From: Abiotrophia sp938010525
GTDB taxonomy: Bacteria > Bacillota > Bacilli > Lactobacillales > Aerococcaceae
Length of the DNA stretch: 50,042 nt
Assembly: GCF_938010525.1 (NCBI RefSeq)
Contig: NZ_CALLVK010000011.1
Location: 1 to 50,042, forward strand
Direction: 5' to 3'
Position 1 is the first letter of the stretch. Every line of letters begins with the position of its first letter. The notes under the pieces are model-generated. The model was not told where the DNA came from. It did not search any database and saw only the letters and a list, made by a program, of their open reading frames with translations. This document shows positions 40,790 through 48,634 of the stretch, piece by piece. The position numbers and the translations under genes are program-made.

Positions 40790-42193
40790 TTAGGAAATAC
40801 CTACCATATCTAAGTAGAGTTGGTGGGCATAGCTATCGGTCATGCCTGAGATGAAGTCCGTGGCCAAGAGCAGGCGCAGGTAGAGCTTCTCCAGTTCCGA
40901 CTTACCTTGCGCAAAATAACGGTAGGACCGTTTCTGGCTCTCGGAAATAATGCCAATCTTCTTAAGGTCCACATAGTCTAGGCGACGCGCTGTATCGTAA
41001 GCTACAAGTGGCGGCACGAAGCTATCCAGCAGATAGGTCAGGGTCGAATAGCCCGCTATTTCCAGGCGTAAAATGGACTTGTGGTCGTAAATCCGGCCTT
41101 CAGAAATGGACCGCAGTTGATGATAGAGTGGCGCCACATCCGAGTCTTTGAAGAGGTCAAAGTCGTAGGTCCCAGCCATCAAGTCAGCATAATGGCTCAC
41201 GAAGGACTGGGTGGCACCGGCAATTAAGACATTGCGCAGGTGCTCGAAGAAACGGTTGATGCTGAAGATTTCTTCATCAATGGTCTCCAGAATATGGACC
41301 ACCTGACGCGAAGCCTGGCTGTCCTGGGCTGACTGCTTAAGACTAGCTAGCAGGTCCGCCTTGACCATGGCGAAGGTCAGGACGCCCTTGCCCAGGGCGT
41401 CTTCCATATCGGCCACCAGATAGGCAATGTCGTCAGCCGCCTCTAGGATGAAGGTCAAGGGATGGCGTTGGCTGCCCGCTCCCGTTTGGCTGGTAATGGC
41501 TTGGAAGAGGTCGGCCTCCGCATGGAAATAGCCCACCTTCTTATGGATGATAGCACCGGTCTTAGGCTGGTGAGAAGCCCGCGTGTATTTGAGAATGGTA
41601 TTGAGGGTGGCCACGGTTAAATCAAGGCCATCAAAGCTACCCTTGAAGTCGTGGAGCTTGGCCGCAATCCGCAAGGCCTGGGCATTCCCCTCAAAATGAT
41701 AGAGGTCATGAACATAGTCGCTGGCCAGAAAGTCCTGGGCCAGTTGGGGATCCAGCTGCTCACTCAGAATGGCGGGCAGGCGTTTCTTGAACCACTGGCG
41801 GATAATATCCTCGCCAAAGTGACCATAAGGCGGATTGCCAATATCGTGCAAGAGACTAGCGCACTCAACAATACGGGCGATGTCGGCCTGACGGACAATG
41901 AATTCCTGCTGACTGACGGCCAGCTCAGAATCGGCCACGCCTTCTAGTTGATCGGCCAGACTAAGGGCAATCTCCGAAACCAGGGTCCGGCCAATCATGG
42001 CCACCTCCAGGGAATGCGTCAGGCGCGTATGAATAAAATCCATCCGCTCCAGGGGAAAGACCTGGGTCTTGTCCTGTAACCGCCGGAAAGACGGGCTGGT
42101 CACAATTCGTTTGTAGTCATCATCAAATTCATTACGATGCTGGGTCGCACTACCCGATAGACGGGCAGTAGATAAAAGATCTGTCCATTGCAT
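40790..42193 (-). CDS. dgt: dGTPase-like HD domain phosphohydrolase
   Basis: 467 aa. HD-domain metal ligands are in FIHTRLTHSLEV (His60) and SLLHDIGNPPYGHFGE (His116, Asp117). FRRLQDKTQVFPL near residue 36 is typical of deoxynucleoside triphosphate triphosphohydrolases, which split dNTP into deoxynucleoside and triphosphate. The start follows GGAGGTCCGGCTT. Has its own extended -10 promoter. Substrate preference among dNTPs cannot be told. Confidence 0.92.
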   Translation of the reverse strand: MQWTDLLSTARLSGSATQHRNEFDDDYKRIVTSPSFRRLQDKTQVFPLERMDFIHTRLTHSLEVAMIGRTLVSEIALSLADQLEGVADSELAVSQQEFIVRQADIARIVECASLLHDIGNPPYGHFGEDIIRQWFKKRLPAILSEQLDPQLAQDFLASDYVHDLYHFEGNAQALRIAAKLHDFKGSFDGLDLTVATLNTILKYTRASHQPKTGAIIHKKVGYFHAEADLFQAITSQTGAGSQRHPLTFILEAADDIAYLVADMEDALGKGVLTFAMVKADLLASLKQSAQDSQASRQVVHILETIDEEIFSINRFFEHLRNVLIAGATQSFVSHYADLMAGTYDFDLFKDSDVAPLYHQLRSISEGRIYDHKSILRLEIAGYSTLTYLLDSFVPPLVAYDTARRLDYVDLKKIGIISESQKRSYRYFAQGKSELEKLYLRLLLATDFISGMTDSYAHQLYLDMVGIS

Positions 42194-42271
42194 AAGCCGG
42201 ACCTCCTTGTCTGCTGACTGGGGGATGTTGGGGTCTTAAAGTGGGCGTCAGCCAGCCTATTTTGCTTCCTT

Positions 42272-42280
42272 ATTATAACA
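42272..42280 (-). promoter_or_regulatory. dgt promoter, extended -10
   Basis: TGTTATAAT on the minus strand, about 79 nt before the start codon. Confidence 0.55.
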
Positions 42281-42302
42281 AATTCTCAAGCCGGCATAAA
42301 GA

Positions 42303-42324
42303 AAGACACCCGGGTGGGTGTCTT
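42303..42324 (-). terminator. Terminator of the RelB-like gene
   Basis: AAGACACCC / GGGTGTCTT, 9-bp perfect stem with a 4-nt loop, followed by TTCTTT on the minus strand. Confidence 0.8.
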
Positions 42325-42362
42325 GGGTTTAAGTATTTGTGTAACTAGGCTATATGAAATTT

Positions 42363-42560
42363 TTATTGGTCTAAGGCTTTTCTCAAGGATTCGATGGTGG
42401 AGTAGCTTGCTACTGATGGATCATGCGCAATGCGTCTGCTTTCGTCGATTGCTTGAGCAGTTAGCGACTTGTCTTGTCGGCTTAAATCCTGAGGCGCTTG
42501 CTGATTTAGCTGGTCTGAATGACTAAGTATATCTTTATGGTAGTAGTCTTTATTGCTCAT
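42363..42560 (-). CDS. Orphan RelB/DinJ-like antitoxin
   Basis: 65 aa. The C-terminal half AIDESRRIAHDPSVASYSTIESLRKALD has the pattern of DinJ/RelB antitoxin tails (RIA.DP....Y....ELR..L), the part that wraps the toxin. The N-terminal half is hydrophilic and does not show a clear ribbon-helix-helix. It starts behind GGAGGTTGTC and has its own terminator. No RelE/YafQ toxin gene adjoins it, so it is either a remnant or a stand-alone protector. Family assignment is by pattern only. Confidence 0.62.
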   Translation of the reverse strand: MSNKDYYHKDILSHSDQLNQQAPQDLSRQDKSLTAQAIDESRRIAHDPSVASYSTIESLRKALDQ

Positions 42561-42616
42561 GACAACCTCCTAATCAATAGAACCATGTTTTGAGACTTAT
42601 AGAAGCTAGTGACAAC

Positions 42617-43573
42617 TTAGTTGTTAGCCTTCAAAAATTCGCCTATCCCTGCTGCAATTTCTTCGGGCGCATAATCATGCACATAATGCCCCACATCCAA
42701 GCGTTTAATGGTCGCATTAGGCACTTGCCCAAAGCTATCTTGCGCCATTTGGTACCAAGCCTCACTAGAGAAGCTAGTCCCACTCGCATTAGACACATAG
42801 AGTAAAATAGGGACGCTTGGCAGAGGCTTGTCTAAAACTTGCTTAGCATTGCTTGCTGACATTTCAAGTTCATTGCCAATAGCAGTCGTCAAGGCCTGCT
42901 TATAAAAGAGCGCCTTGTAATTAGCTATTTCTGCTTGCGTCAGATGGCCTGATTGAAGGGCAGGAGCTGCCTTCTCTGCTGGATAAAGAAAACGCCCATA
43001 GCCTAGCCCAAGTAACATTTGCCCAACCTTAACTACAAAAGTTGGAACCTTTACTTTGTCATAGCTCTGAGGCATGGCCATATCGAGGCCAACAATAGCA
43101 GAAACTTCTGCTGGATGTTCTTGGGCCCAGTAGAGAGCCTCCAAGCCAGCCATGGAATGAGCCACTAGAACATAAGGGCCTTGAATACCAGACGCTTCTA
43201 GTGCTTGACGTGTCTGTCTATTCACGGTTTCTAAATCTCTAGGACTATCCCCATCATCACTAAAGCCATAACCGAGTCGCTCGACTATGACAATACGATA
43301 ATCCGACTCTAATTGCGTCGTCAAGGCCTTAAAGTCCAAAATAGGCGATGTTGTGCCCCCTCCAGCTAACAAAACTAGTGTCTTGCTACCCGAACTTGTC
43401 ACATAGATATTTAACTGCTTACCCTCAACCTCAACACGATTACCAATCGGCGATACATCATTAGCTTCTCTGGATAAGGCAAGACGATGATTAAGATAGA
43501 CACCTAATGTAACTAGCACTATGGCTAAAAGCACATAAGCTAATAGTTTTCTTAGACCTCGCCAAAATCTCAT
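42617..43573 (-). CDS. Membrane-anchored alpha/beta hydrolase
   Basis: 318 aa. An N-terminal membrane helix (about residues 8-27) is followed by an extracellular alpha/beta hydrolase domain: oxyanion loop LLAGGGTTSP, nucleophile elbow VAHSMAGLEA with Ser140, and the late His in LDVGHYVHDY. Esterase or lipase activity is likely; the substrate is unknown. ATG 43573 follows GGAGGAGGCTAAGTG. Single-gene unit as far as seen. Confidence 0.88.
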   Translation of the reverse strand: MRFWRGLRKLLAYVLLAIVLVTLGVYLNHRLALSREANDVSPIGNRVEVEGKQLNIYVTSSGSKTLVLLAGGGTTSPILDFKALTTQLESDYRIVIVERLGYGFSDDGDSPRDLETVNRQTRQALEASGIQGPYVLVAHSMAGLEALYWAQEHPAEVSAIVGLDMAMPQSYDKVKVPTFVVKVGQMLLGLGYGRFLYPAEKAAPALQSGHLTQAEIANYKALFYKQALTTAIGNELEMSASNAKQVLDKPLPSVPILLYVSNASGTSFSSEAWYQMAQDSFGQVPNATIKRLDVGHYVHDYAPEEIAAGIGEFLKANN

Positions 43574-43726
43574 CACTTAGCCTCCTCCACTTTTGATCAC
43601 ATGCTTACCCTACCACTTGAACAGGACTAGGTCAATAGATAAGAAGGTTTACTCCGATGCTCAGTTATCGCGAGCCTTAAACAATGTAATGAATAATTTC
43701 TTAAAGCATCGCCCCTTATTGCACTT

Positions 43727-44932
43727 TTAAGAGGGAGTCTGTTCTTGACTATCACTGGAAGTCCCATCAACTAAGTAATGCCGTAATTTTATCTTAGCCC
43801 TTTTATAAATCTGCACTGCACTCTTAGCTACTCTTCTCAGTATGTACAAAAGAATCATCAGCAAACAAGATACAACTAAGAATGTGATAGCACTAATAAT
43901 AAGTGGATTGCCTTGAAAGTCACATTTTATCTTTTCTAGCAGTTCTTTGAACTTATCGAATAACTTATCGAAAAATATGACCGTAATGGCATAGGATAGT
44001 ACTAGTATTATCACTCCCCAAAGTAATAGCTTATTCTTTATATTCAAAGCACTATAGCTCTTATACAGTCTACCATATCTACTAATTGGCAACTCACCTA
44101 TAGCATCCGTTATAATTATATCTAATATCAAAAATACTACAATAGTAGTTAAGCCCGTATACAAGGATAAGGTGACCTTATTCCAGAATTCGGTATTCCC
44201 ATATAATAAGCTCTTAAAGAGTGACTGAATTTCGTTAGTCAGCATTAATCTCATAGCTTGAACTAATACTATGGAAGATATCAAAGTATAAAATCTGTAT
44301 TTTATCCTAATTAATCTTTTATATGAACTAGAAGCAGAGTCTTTTAAAAAATACCTATTAAAGATGACATCTTGTGAAAACAATATGTCAGTAAACATTT
44401 TTCCGAAAACTACAAAAATTAAGTTTAAAGTAGCGGGGTCGGCCGAAAGAAATAAAGAAAAAAGCACCATCATAAAGGATGTAGTACTAACAAAAGGCAT
44501 CCAAGGCAACATTTCCTTAAGTATTAAATTCAAAAAATCTAACAGAATCATCCAAGTCATCCATATAAACATGACGGACCAAATCCCCATCAACAATTCT
44601 TTGGCATCATTTTTTCCTAGCTCAGTACTTTTTATTATAAAAAAAACTATGTATTTATATGAAAAATAATAAAATCCAATTCTTATGAGAAAACGCATTA
44701 TAAACCTTAACGGCTCACTAACATCTCGCCAACTCTGTCTTCTCTGGAAAACAACACGGTAGATTGAGTTTAGTAACAAAATGAAGCCTATTCCCATCAG
44801 AATGTGCTGATACGTTTTATCTAATCCAAGCAGGAAATACCTTCTCACTACCACAATTAGTACGGAGCCCAGAAACCAAGCCATACTTTTCTTATCTAAT
44901 TTAGACCATCGTTTCTTTGTCTTATCCCACAT
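43727..44932 (-). CDS. Second AT-rich orphan multi-pass membrane protein
   Basis: 401 aa, not recognised. A basic N-terminus (MWDKTKKRWSKLDKK) is followed by eight or nine hydrophobic segments between residues 18 and 375 and a basic Ser-rich tail (KIKLRHYLVDGTSSDSQEQ). Base composition is far more AT-rich than its neighbours, as for the gene at 2764-3936; the two proteins show no obvious mutual similarity by eye. Start follows GAAGGGGGTATAAGT. No catalytic motif found. Likely acquired by transfer. Confidence 0.75.
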   Translation of the reverse strand: MWDKTKKRWSKLDKKSMAWFLGSVLIVVVRRYFLLGLDKTYQHILMGIGFILLLNSIYRVVFQRRQSWRDVSEPLRFIMRFLIRIGFYYFSYKYIVFFIIKSTELGKNDAKELLMGIWSVMFIWMTWMILLDFLNLILKEMLPWMPFVSTTSFMMVLFSLFLSADPATLNLIFVVFGKMFTDILFSQDVIFNRYFLKDSASSSYKRLIRIKYRFYTLISSIVLVQAMRLMLTNEIQSLFKSLLYGNTEFWNKVTLSLYTGLTTIVVFLILDIIITDAIGELPISRYGRLYKSYSALNIKNKLLLWGVIILVLSYAITVIFFDKLFDKFKELLEKIKCDFQGNPLIISAITFLVVSCLLMILLYILRRVAKSAVQIYKRAKIKLRHYLVDGTSSDSQEQTPS

Positions 44933-44972
44933 ACTTATACCCCCTTCTTCATTTTATGATACAGATTAGATT

Positions 44973-45000
44973 AAGGCCAGCTACCTAAATAGCTGGCCTT
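44973..45000 (-). terminator. Terminator of the PTS gene
   Basis: AAGGCCAGCTA / TAGCTGGCCTT perfect 11-bp stem with a 6-nt loop, about 20 nt after the PTS stop; the following T-tract is short. Confidence 0.75.
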
Positions 45001-45018
45001 ACTAATTTGATAAATCTT

Positions 45019-46524
45019 CTAGTCATCCACGCCCAGAATCTCGTTGATGTTGTTCTTGTAGAGAATAGCCTTAGCCCCGTAGACTGCTTGGATGCCGCCT
45101 TGGACTTCTAAGACATCGACGGCACCGATGGCCTTGAGGGTTGGCTTGTCGACCTTGCCTGGATCTTTGACTGATACACGCAAGCGGGTGATGCAGGCGT
45201 CGACTTCTTCAATGTTTTCAGGACCACCTAGGGCTTCAATGATTCTAACTGAATCTTGCTTGAGGCTGTCCTTGGTGTCGACCACTGGCTTGGCATCCTC
45301 GTCCAAGTCCTCTTCCAGACGGCCTGGCGTTGGCACGTTGAATTTGGTGATGAACCAACGGAAGACCACATAGTAGAGGCCGGCCCAGATTAAGCCAAAT
45401 GGAATTTGTAAGAGCCAGTTGGTCTTGTCATTCCCTTGCAGGATCCCGAAGAGGGAGAAGTCGATGACCCCACCTGAGAAGGTGTTCCCGATAGAAATAT
45501 TGAGGATGTCAGCGATGAAGAAGCTGACCCCATCCAGGAAGGAGTGAATCACATAGAGGAATGGACTCACGAAGAGGAACATATACTCGATTGGTTCCGT
45601 AATCCCGGTGATAAAGCTGGTCAAGGCAACCCCGAAGAAGAGACCTGCGTATTTCTTACGACGGTCTTTTGGCACCAAGTGGTACATAGCCAAGCAGGCA
45701 GCTGGCAAACCGAACATCATGGTTGAGAAGCGGCCAGCGAAGAAGCGAGTGCCTTCGGTGAAGAGACCCGTGTGGTTTGGATCTGCCAATTGGGCGAAGA
45801 AGATTTTTTGTGCCCCGGCTACGGTTTGACCCGCTACTTGAGCCACCCCACCTAACTCAGTGTACCAGAACATTGGGTAGATCATGTGATGCAAGCCGAC
45901 TGCCCCGCAGAGACGCATGAGGAAGCCGTAGAGGAAGGTCCCAAACGGACCCGCTTGGGAAATGTAGTCCCCAGTTGATACCAGCCATTGTTGGAATGGT
46001 GGCCAGATTAGGAAAAAGACGCCCCCTAAGAAAATTGAGGCAAAAGACGTCACGATAGGCACAAAGCGGGAGCCCCCGAAGAAGCCCAAGACCTGTGGCA
46101 ATTGAATATTATGATAGCGATTATGGAGCCAAACTGCACAGGCACCGACCGCAATGGCGCCAATGACCCCGGTGTCGATGGCCGAACCCTCTGCCATATA
46201 GAGTTTGACTAAGGCACCGATGGTGGCTTTCATGACCAGGTAACCGGTCACCCCAGCCAGGGCTGCCGTCCCCTTGTCCCGCTTAGCTAGGCCGATACAG
46301 AGGCCCACACAGAGCAGGAGGGACAGGTTGGCGAAGACAATTTCGCCGGCCGAACTCATGACTTGGAAAATAGCTTGTAGGCTTGGATTATTCAATACGG
46401 GATAGGTCGCCACCGTGGTCGGATTAGACAAGGCGCCCCCAATCCCCAGCAATAGCCCGGCTGCCGGCAGAATGGCAATCGGCAGCATAAAGGCTTTCCC
46501 GATTTTTTGTAACAACTTAAACAT
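45019..46524 (-). CDS. PTS EIICB component, glucose/N-acetylglucosamine family
   Basis: 501 aa. EIIC domain (about residues 1-400) opens with KAFMLPIAILPAAGLLLGIG, and includes GITEPIEYMFLFVSPFLY, the conserved sugar-binding ITEPIE region. The EIIB domain (about 425-500) has the phospho-Cys in DACITRLRVSVKD. No EIIA domain is present, so a separate EIIA must donate phosphate. The exact sugar (glucose, GlcNAc or a maltose-like one) cannot be fixed. The frame is open 133 codons further upstream, but ATG 46524 behind AAAGGAGGTC begins the family-typical sequence. Confidence 0.92.
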   Translation of the reverse strand: MFKLLQKIGKAFMLPIAILPAAGLLLGIGGALSNPTTVATYPVLNNPSLQAIFQVMSSAGEIVFANLSLLLCVGLCIGLAKRDKGTAALAGVTGYLVMKATIGALVKLYMAEGSAIDTGVIGAIAVGACAVWLHNRYHNIQLPQVLGFFGGSRFVPIVTSFASIFLGGVFFLIWPPFQQWLVSTGDYISQAGPFGTFLYGFLMRLCGAVGLHHMIYPMFWYTELGGVAQVAGQTVAGAQKIFFAQLADPNHTGLFTEGTRFFAGRFSTMMFGLPAACLAMYHLVPKDRRKKYAGLFFGVALTSFITGITEPIEYMFLFVSPFLYVIHSFLDGVSFFIADILNISIGNTFSGGVIDFSLFGILQGNDKTNWLLQIPFGLIWAGLYYVVFRWFITKFNVPTPGRLEEDLDEDAKPVVDTKDSLKQDSVRIIEALGGPENIEEVDACITRLRVSVKDPGKVDKPTLKAIGAVDVLEVQGGIQAVYGAKAILYKNNINEILGVDD

Positions 46525-46712
46525 GGTACAAAGACCTCCTTTGATTGTTAGGTGCTTCAGAAGTCTCGCATCGGAATCCTCCTGACTCACTCCTGTGGTC
46601 CCACCTTTTGGGGGACTCGCGGCCCTTCCTGGCCTGGCTACCTCCTTTCCTGGTCTGACATGATCTTGCATAAGTTGCGATGCGAATGCGCAGGGTTGAA
46701 TGTAACCCTTTA
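46525..46712 (-). promoter_or_regulatory. Structured 5' leader of the PTS gene
   Basis: About 190 nt between the predicted start site and the PTS ATG with several pairings. These are GGGTT/AACCC near the 5' end, GGCC-AGGAAG-GGCC, GTCCC-CCAAAAGGT-GGGAC, CAGGAG/CTTCTG, and a long-range pairing of CGCATCG with CGATGCG joining 46567-46573 to 46678-46684. No T-run follows any stem. It matches no riboswitch I know. Confidence 0.5.
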
Positions 46713-46719
46713 CAAGTTT

Positions 46720-46748
46720 ATTATAATCGGATTGAAAGGAAATTTCAA
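46720..46748 (-). promoter_or_regulatory. PTS gene promoter
   Basis: Minus strand TTGAAA (46743-46748), 17-bp spacer, TATAAT (46720-46725). Divergent from the mazE promoter, whose -35 begins 15 bp away. Confidence 0.8.
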
Positions 46749-46762
46749 CTTGGAGGGGAGAC

Positions 46763-46801
46763 TTGACTGGTACGCCACATAGGTATATACTTGGTATATA
46801 C
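46763..46801 (+). promoter_or_regulatory. mazEF promoter with two GTATATAC operators
   Basis: TTGACT (46763-46768), 17-bp spacer, TATACT (46786-46791). The palindrome GTATATAC occurs at 46783-46790 and 46794-46801, 11 bp apart, over the -10 and start site: the expected position for MazE/MazEF autorepression. Confidence 0.82.
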
Positions 46802-46819
46802 ATTAGAAGAGGTGATTTT

Positions 46820-47086
46820 ATGGAGTCACAAGCACAATACCGGACCACACTATCCCAATGGGGCAATTCTAAGGCCGTGCGCCTACCTGCTTCCATTCTC
46901 AAAAAGTTAAATCTATTGGACAATCAAACCCTTCTGATCTCTGTCGAGGATAACAGCATTCGACTAAGTCCTGAACACAAACAACCTTCCACCATCCATG
47001 AGTTGTTTGCTGAATGGGATCAGGACGATGTTCGAGAAGGCGAACTTGATTGGGGCCAGGCGAAAGGTCAGGAACTAGAATGGTAA
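46820..47086 (+). CDS. mazE: MazE-type antitoxin (SpoVT/AbrB fold)
   Basis: 88 aa. The N-terminal swapped-hairpin DNA-binding domain is clear: LSQWGNSKAVRLPASILKKLNL followed by LISVEDNSIRLSP. The acidic C-terminal tail (AEWDQDDVREGELDW) would neutralise the toxin. ATG 46820 follows AGAGGTG. The stop codon overlaps the toxin start by 7 bp, as usual for such pairs. Confidence 0.92.
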   Translation: MESQAQYRTTLSQWGNSKAVRLPASILKKLNLLDNQTLLISVEDNSIRLSPEHKQPSTIHELFAEWDQDDVREGELDWGQAKGQELEW

Positions 47087-47418
47087 TCAAACAAGGCGAT
47101 ATTTTCTACGTTGACTTCAATCCCAGCAAGGGCCACGAGCAGAAGCATCGTCGCCCGGCTCTCGCTCTAAGCCATAGCCTCCTGACTAAGTTCAGCGGCT
47201 TAACCATCGTGGCCCCCATCACCACCACCAGTCGCAACTTTCCCACCTATCATGAGCTGACTAGCACTCGTACCATCCAGGGCAAGGTCATGCTAGACCA
47301 GACCATCGCCTTAGACTTAGCGGCACGAGGTGTTGCTAAGGTCGAGGAAAGGCTATCTCAAGAAGAATTGAAGCTCATCTTGGATAAGTATAAGTTGTTG
47401 TTTGATATGGAGGATTAA
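47080..47418 (+). CDS. mazF: MazF-type endoribonuclease toxin
   Basis: 112 aa. QGDIFYVDFNPSKGHEQKHRRPALALS is the MazF/PemK signature with the conserved Arg, and the later IVAPITTT and KVMLDQTIALD stretches complete the CcdB/MazF barrel. Such toxins cut mRNA at short sequence motifs; the motif here is unknown. The active-site residues appear intact. Ends just before a terminator shared with the opposing toxin gene. Confidence 0.94.
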   Translation: MVIKQGDIFYVDFNPSKGHEQKHRRPALALSHSLLTKFSGLTIVAPITTTSRNFPTYHELTSTRTIQGKVMLDQTIALDLAARGVAKVEERLSQEELKLILDKYKLLFDMED

Positions 47419-47427
47419 GAATAAACA

Positions 47428-47467
47428 AAACGCCATGGCTCGGTATGATTACCTAGCCATGGCGTTT
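47428..47467. terminator. Bidirectional terminator between two toxin genes
   Basis: AAACGCCATGGCT / AGCCATGGCGTTT, perfect 13-bp stem with a 14-nt loop, between the stops of mazF (plus) and the ParE/RelE toxin (minus). Confidence 0.88.
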
Positions 47468-47474
47468 GCTTGGT

Positions 47475-47804
47475 TTAATGCGACTTAAGGTCCATAAACA
47501 AATGGGCTTGATCCTGAAGACCATGTCCTAGGCGGATAATCCGCAGCTTATGTTCTTTGGGGTATGGCGCATAGTAGACAATATAGTGACCAATGATTTT
47601 CCGTCGAATGCCTATAGCTGGCAAATAGGGATTGCGCACCCGCTCCCCGCTTTCTGGGAAAACTAGCAAGTTTTTCAAACACTCATGGAGTGCATCAAGA
47701 AACTTTTTAGCAGCTTGCTGATTCTTAAGTTCCTTTGTCAAATAGTCCAGAATCACTTCTAAATCTTCTTCTGCCTTCTGAGTGAACTCATAACTATAGG
47801 TCAT
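47475..47804 (-). CDS. ParE/RelE superfamily toxin
   Basis: 109 aa. Pattern typical of the family: SYEFTQKAEEDLEVILDYLTKEL, LLVFPESGERVRNP, and RRKIIGHYIVYY followed by RIIRLGHG. Toxins of this fold act on gyrase (ParE) or on ribosome-bound mRNA (RelE); the sequence does not decide. The ATG lies within the end of the antitoxin gene (11-bp overlap). Confidence 0.9.
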   Translation of the reverse strand: MTYSYEFTQKAEEDLEVILDYLTKELKNQQAAKKFLDALHECLKNLLVFPESGERVRNPYLPAIGIRRKIIGHYIVYYAPYPKEHKLRIIRLGHGLQDQAHLFMDLKSH

Positions 47805-48051
47805 AACGCTCCCTCATATCGGCGATAAGGGACTCACCGTCTCTTAGGCGTTGCTCTCGAATATCTTCAAGCCCTTGATATAGAAATTTTGCTTCTTCCA
47901 TTTGACGGAGGGTCTTCTCATAGTATTCAATGTCCATGACGACTAGTCGTCCATAGCCATTCTTAGTGACGAAGACTGGGCCTTGTTCCTCTTGACAATA
48001 AGCTTCAACCGCCACTGTATTTTTTAAATCGCGCATGGGAATAATTTTCAT
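47794..48051 (-). CDS. Phd/YefM family antitoxin
   Basis: 85 aa. MKIIPMRDLKNTVAVEAYCQEEQGPVFVTKNGYGRLVVMD is the Phd/YefM DNA-binding domain; the remaining Glu/Arg-rich helix binds the toxin. AAAGGAGGTG overlaps GTG 48060, so ATG 48051 is the likely start. With the ParE/RelE toxin it forms a complete type II module. Confidence 0.92.
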   Translation of the reverse strand: MKIIPMRDLKNTVAVEAYCQEEQGPVFVTKNGYGRLVVMDIEYYEKTLRQMEEAKFLYQGLEDIREQRLRDGESLIADMRERYDL

Positions 48052-48077
48052 CAACGCCACCTCCTTTTGATGGCTAT

Positions 48078-48086
48078 ATTATACCA
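48078..48086 (-). promoter_or_regulatory. Phd-toxin module promoter, extended -10
   Basis: TGGTATAAT on the minus strand, 27 nt before ATG 48051. The AT-rich TATATATG tract upstream (about 48099-48106) could hold an operator. Confidence 0.55.
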
Positions 48087-48118
48087 TAAATTTAGACACA
48101 TATATAGTCATTTATAGC

Positions 48119-48154
48119 AAAAGGCCCCCTGATCTAATCATAAGGGGACCTTTT
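48119..48154 (-). terminator. Terminator of the 48159-48614 GNAT gene
   Basis: AAAAGGtCCCCTT / AGGGGGcCTTTT pairing around a 12-nt loop, with T residues at the end on the minus strand. Confidence 0.8.
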
Positions 48155-48158
48155 CTTC

Positions 48159-48614
48159 TTATAACTGATAGACCATAATATGTTCATTTATTTCCTGGTT
48201 AAAGCCAGTCTCTTCAAATCCTAGACCTAGCAAAATCTTTTTCATGGGCTCGTTACCGTCCACGTAATCGGCCACCACCTTGGTCATCTGGGTTTGCTGC
48301 TTGGCCATTTCCAGTACTGCTTCAATGGTTTGTCGGCCGTAGCCTCTGCCTTGGAAGGCTTGGTCAATCAGGAAGCGCCAAATAAAGACCTGTTGCTCCT
48401 CTGTATCCAAGTCATACATGATGAAGCCAACTAGGTCTTCCTTGGCATAAATGGCTTTGGGATAGGTAATGCCTTCGTCACGGTAGTACCAAGCATCTGC
48501 CAAGGATCGGACGACCGGAGATACAAATTTGGCCGCCTCTTGCTCAGGAGAAATCTTGAGCTCTAGCACCTGAAAATAATTATCGCCAGTAATCTCTCTT
48601 AAACTAAGGGTCAT
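48159..48614 (-). CDS. GNAT acetyltransferase, diamine/spermidine-type
   Basis: 151 aa. Motif A is IDQAFQGRGYGRQTIEAVLE (acetyl-CoA binding) and the C-terminal part has VDGNEPMKKILLGLGFEETG. The overall pattern resembles BltD/SpeG-like polyamine acetyltransferases, but substrate is not certain. Not closely related to the tandem GNAT pair at 28 kb. Lies 20 nt after the M42 peptidase gene on the same strand and is probably co-transcribed with it. Confidence 0.88.
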   Translation of the reverse strand: MTLSLREITGDNYFQVLELKISPEQEAAKFVSPVVRSLADAWYYRDEGITYPKAIYAKEDLVGFIMYDLDTEEQQVFIWRFLIDQAFQGRGYGRQTIEAVLEMAKQQTQMTKVVADYVDGNEPMKKILLGLGFEETGFNQEINEHIMVYQL

Positions 48615-48634
48615 GATATTCTCCTTTCTCGGCC

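Noticed and set aside
46575..46620. T-box-like AAGGTGGGACC motif in the PTS leader
   Set aside because: The bases pair in a simple GTCCC/GGGAC hairpin, no terminator follows, no specifier stem is evident, and a sugar PTS gene is not a usual T-box target.
46600..46670. Resemblance of the PTS leader to signal recognition particle RNA helix 8
   Set aside because: ATGTCAG..ACC..GGAA..GGTAGC is present, but the loop is nine bases instead of the GGAA tetraloop and the conserved asymmetric bulge and flanking stem are missing.
45019..46923. Long N-terminal extension of the PTS protein
   Set aside because: The extra 133 codons have no ribosome site, overlap the mazE promoter and gene, and precede the family-typical start at 46524.
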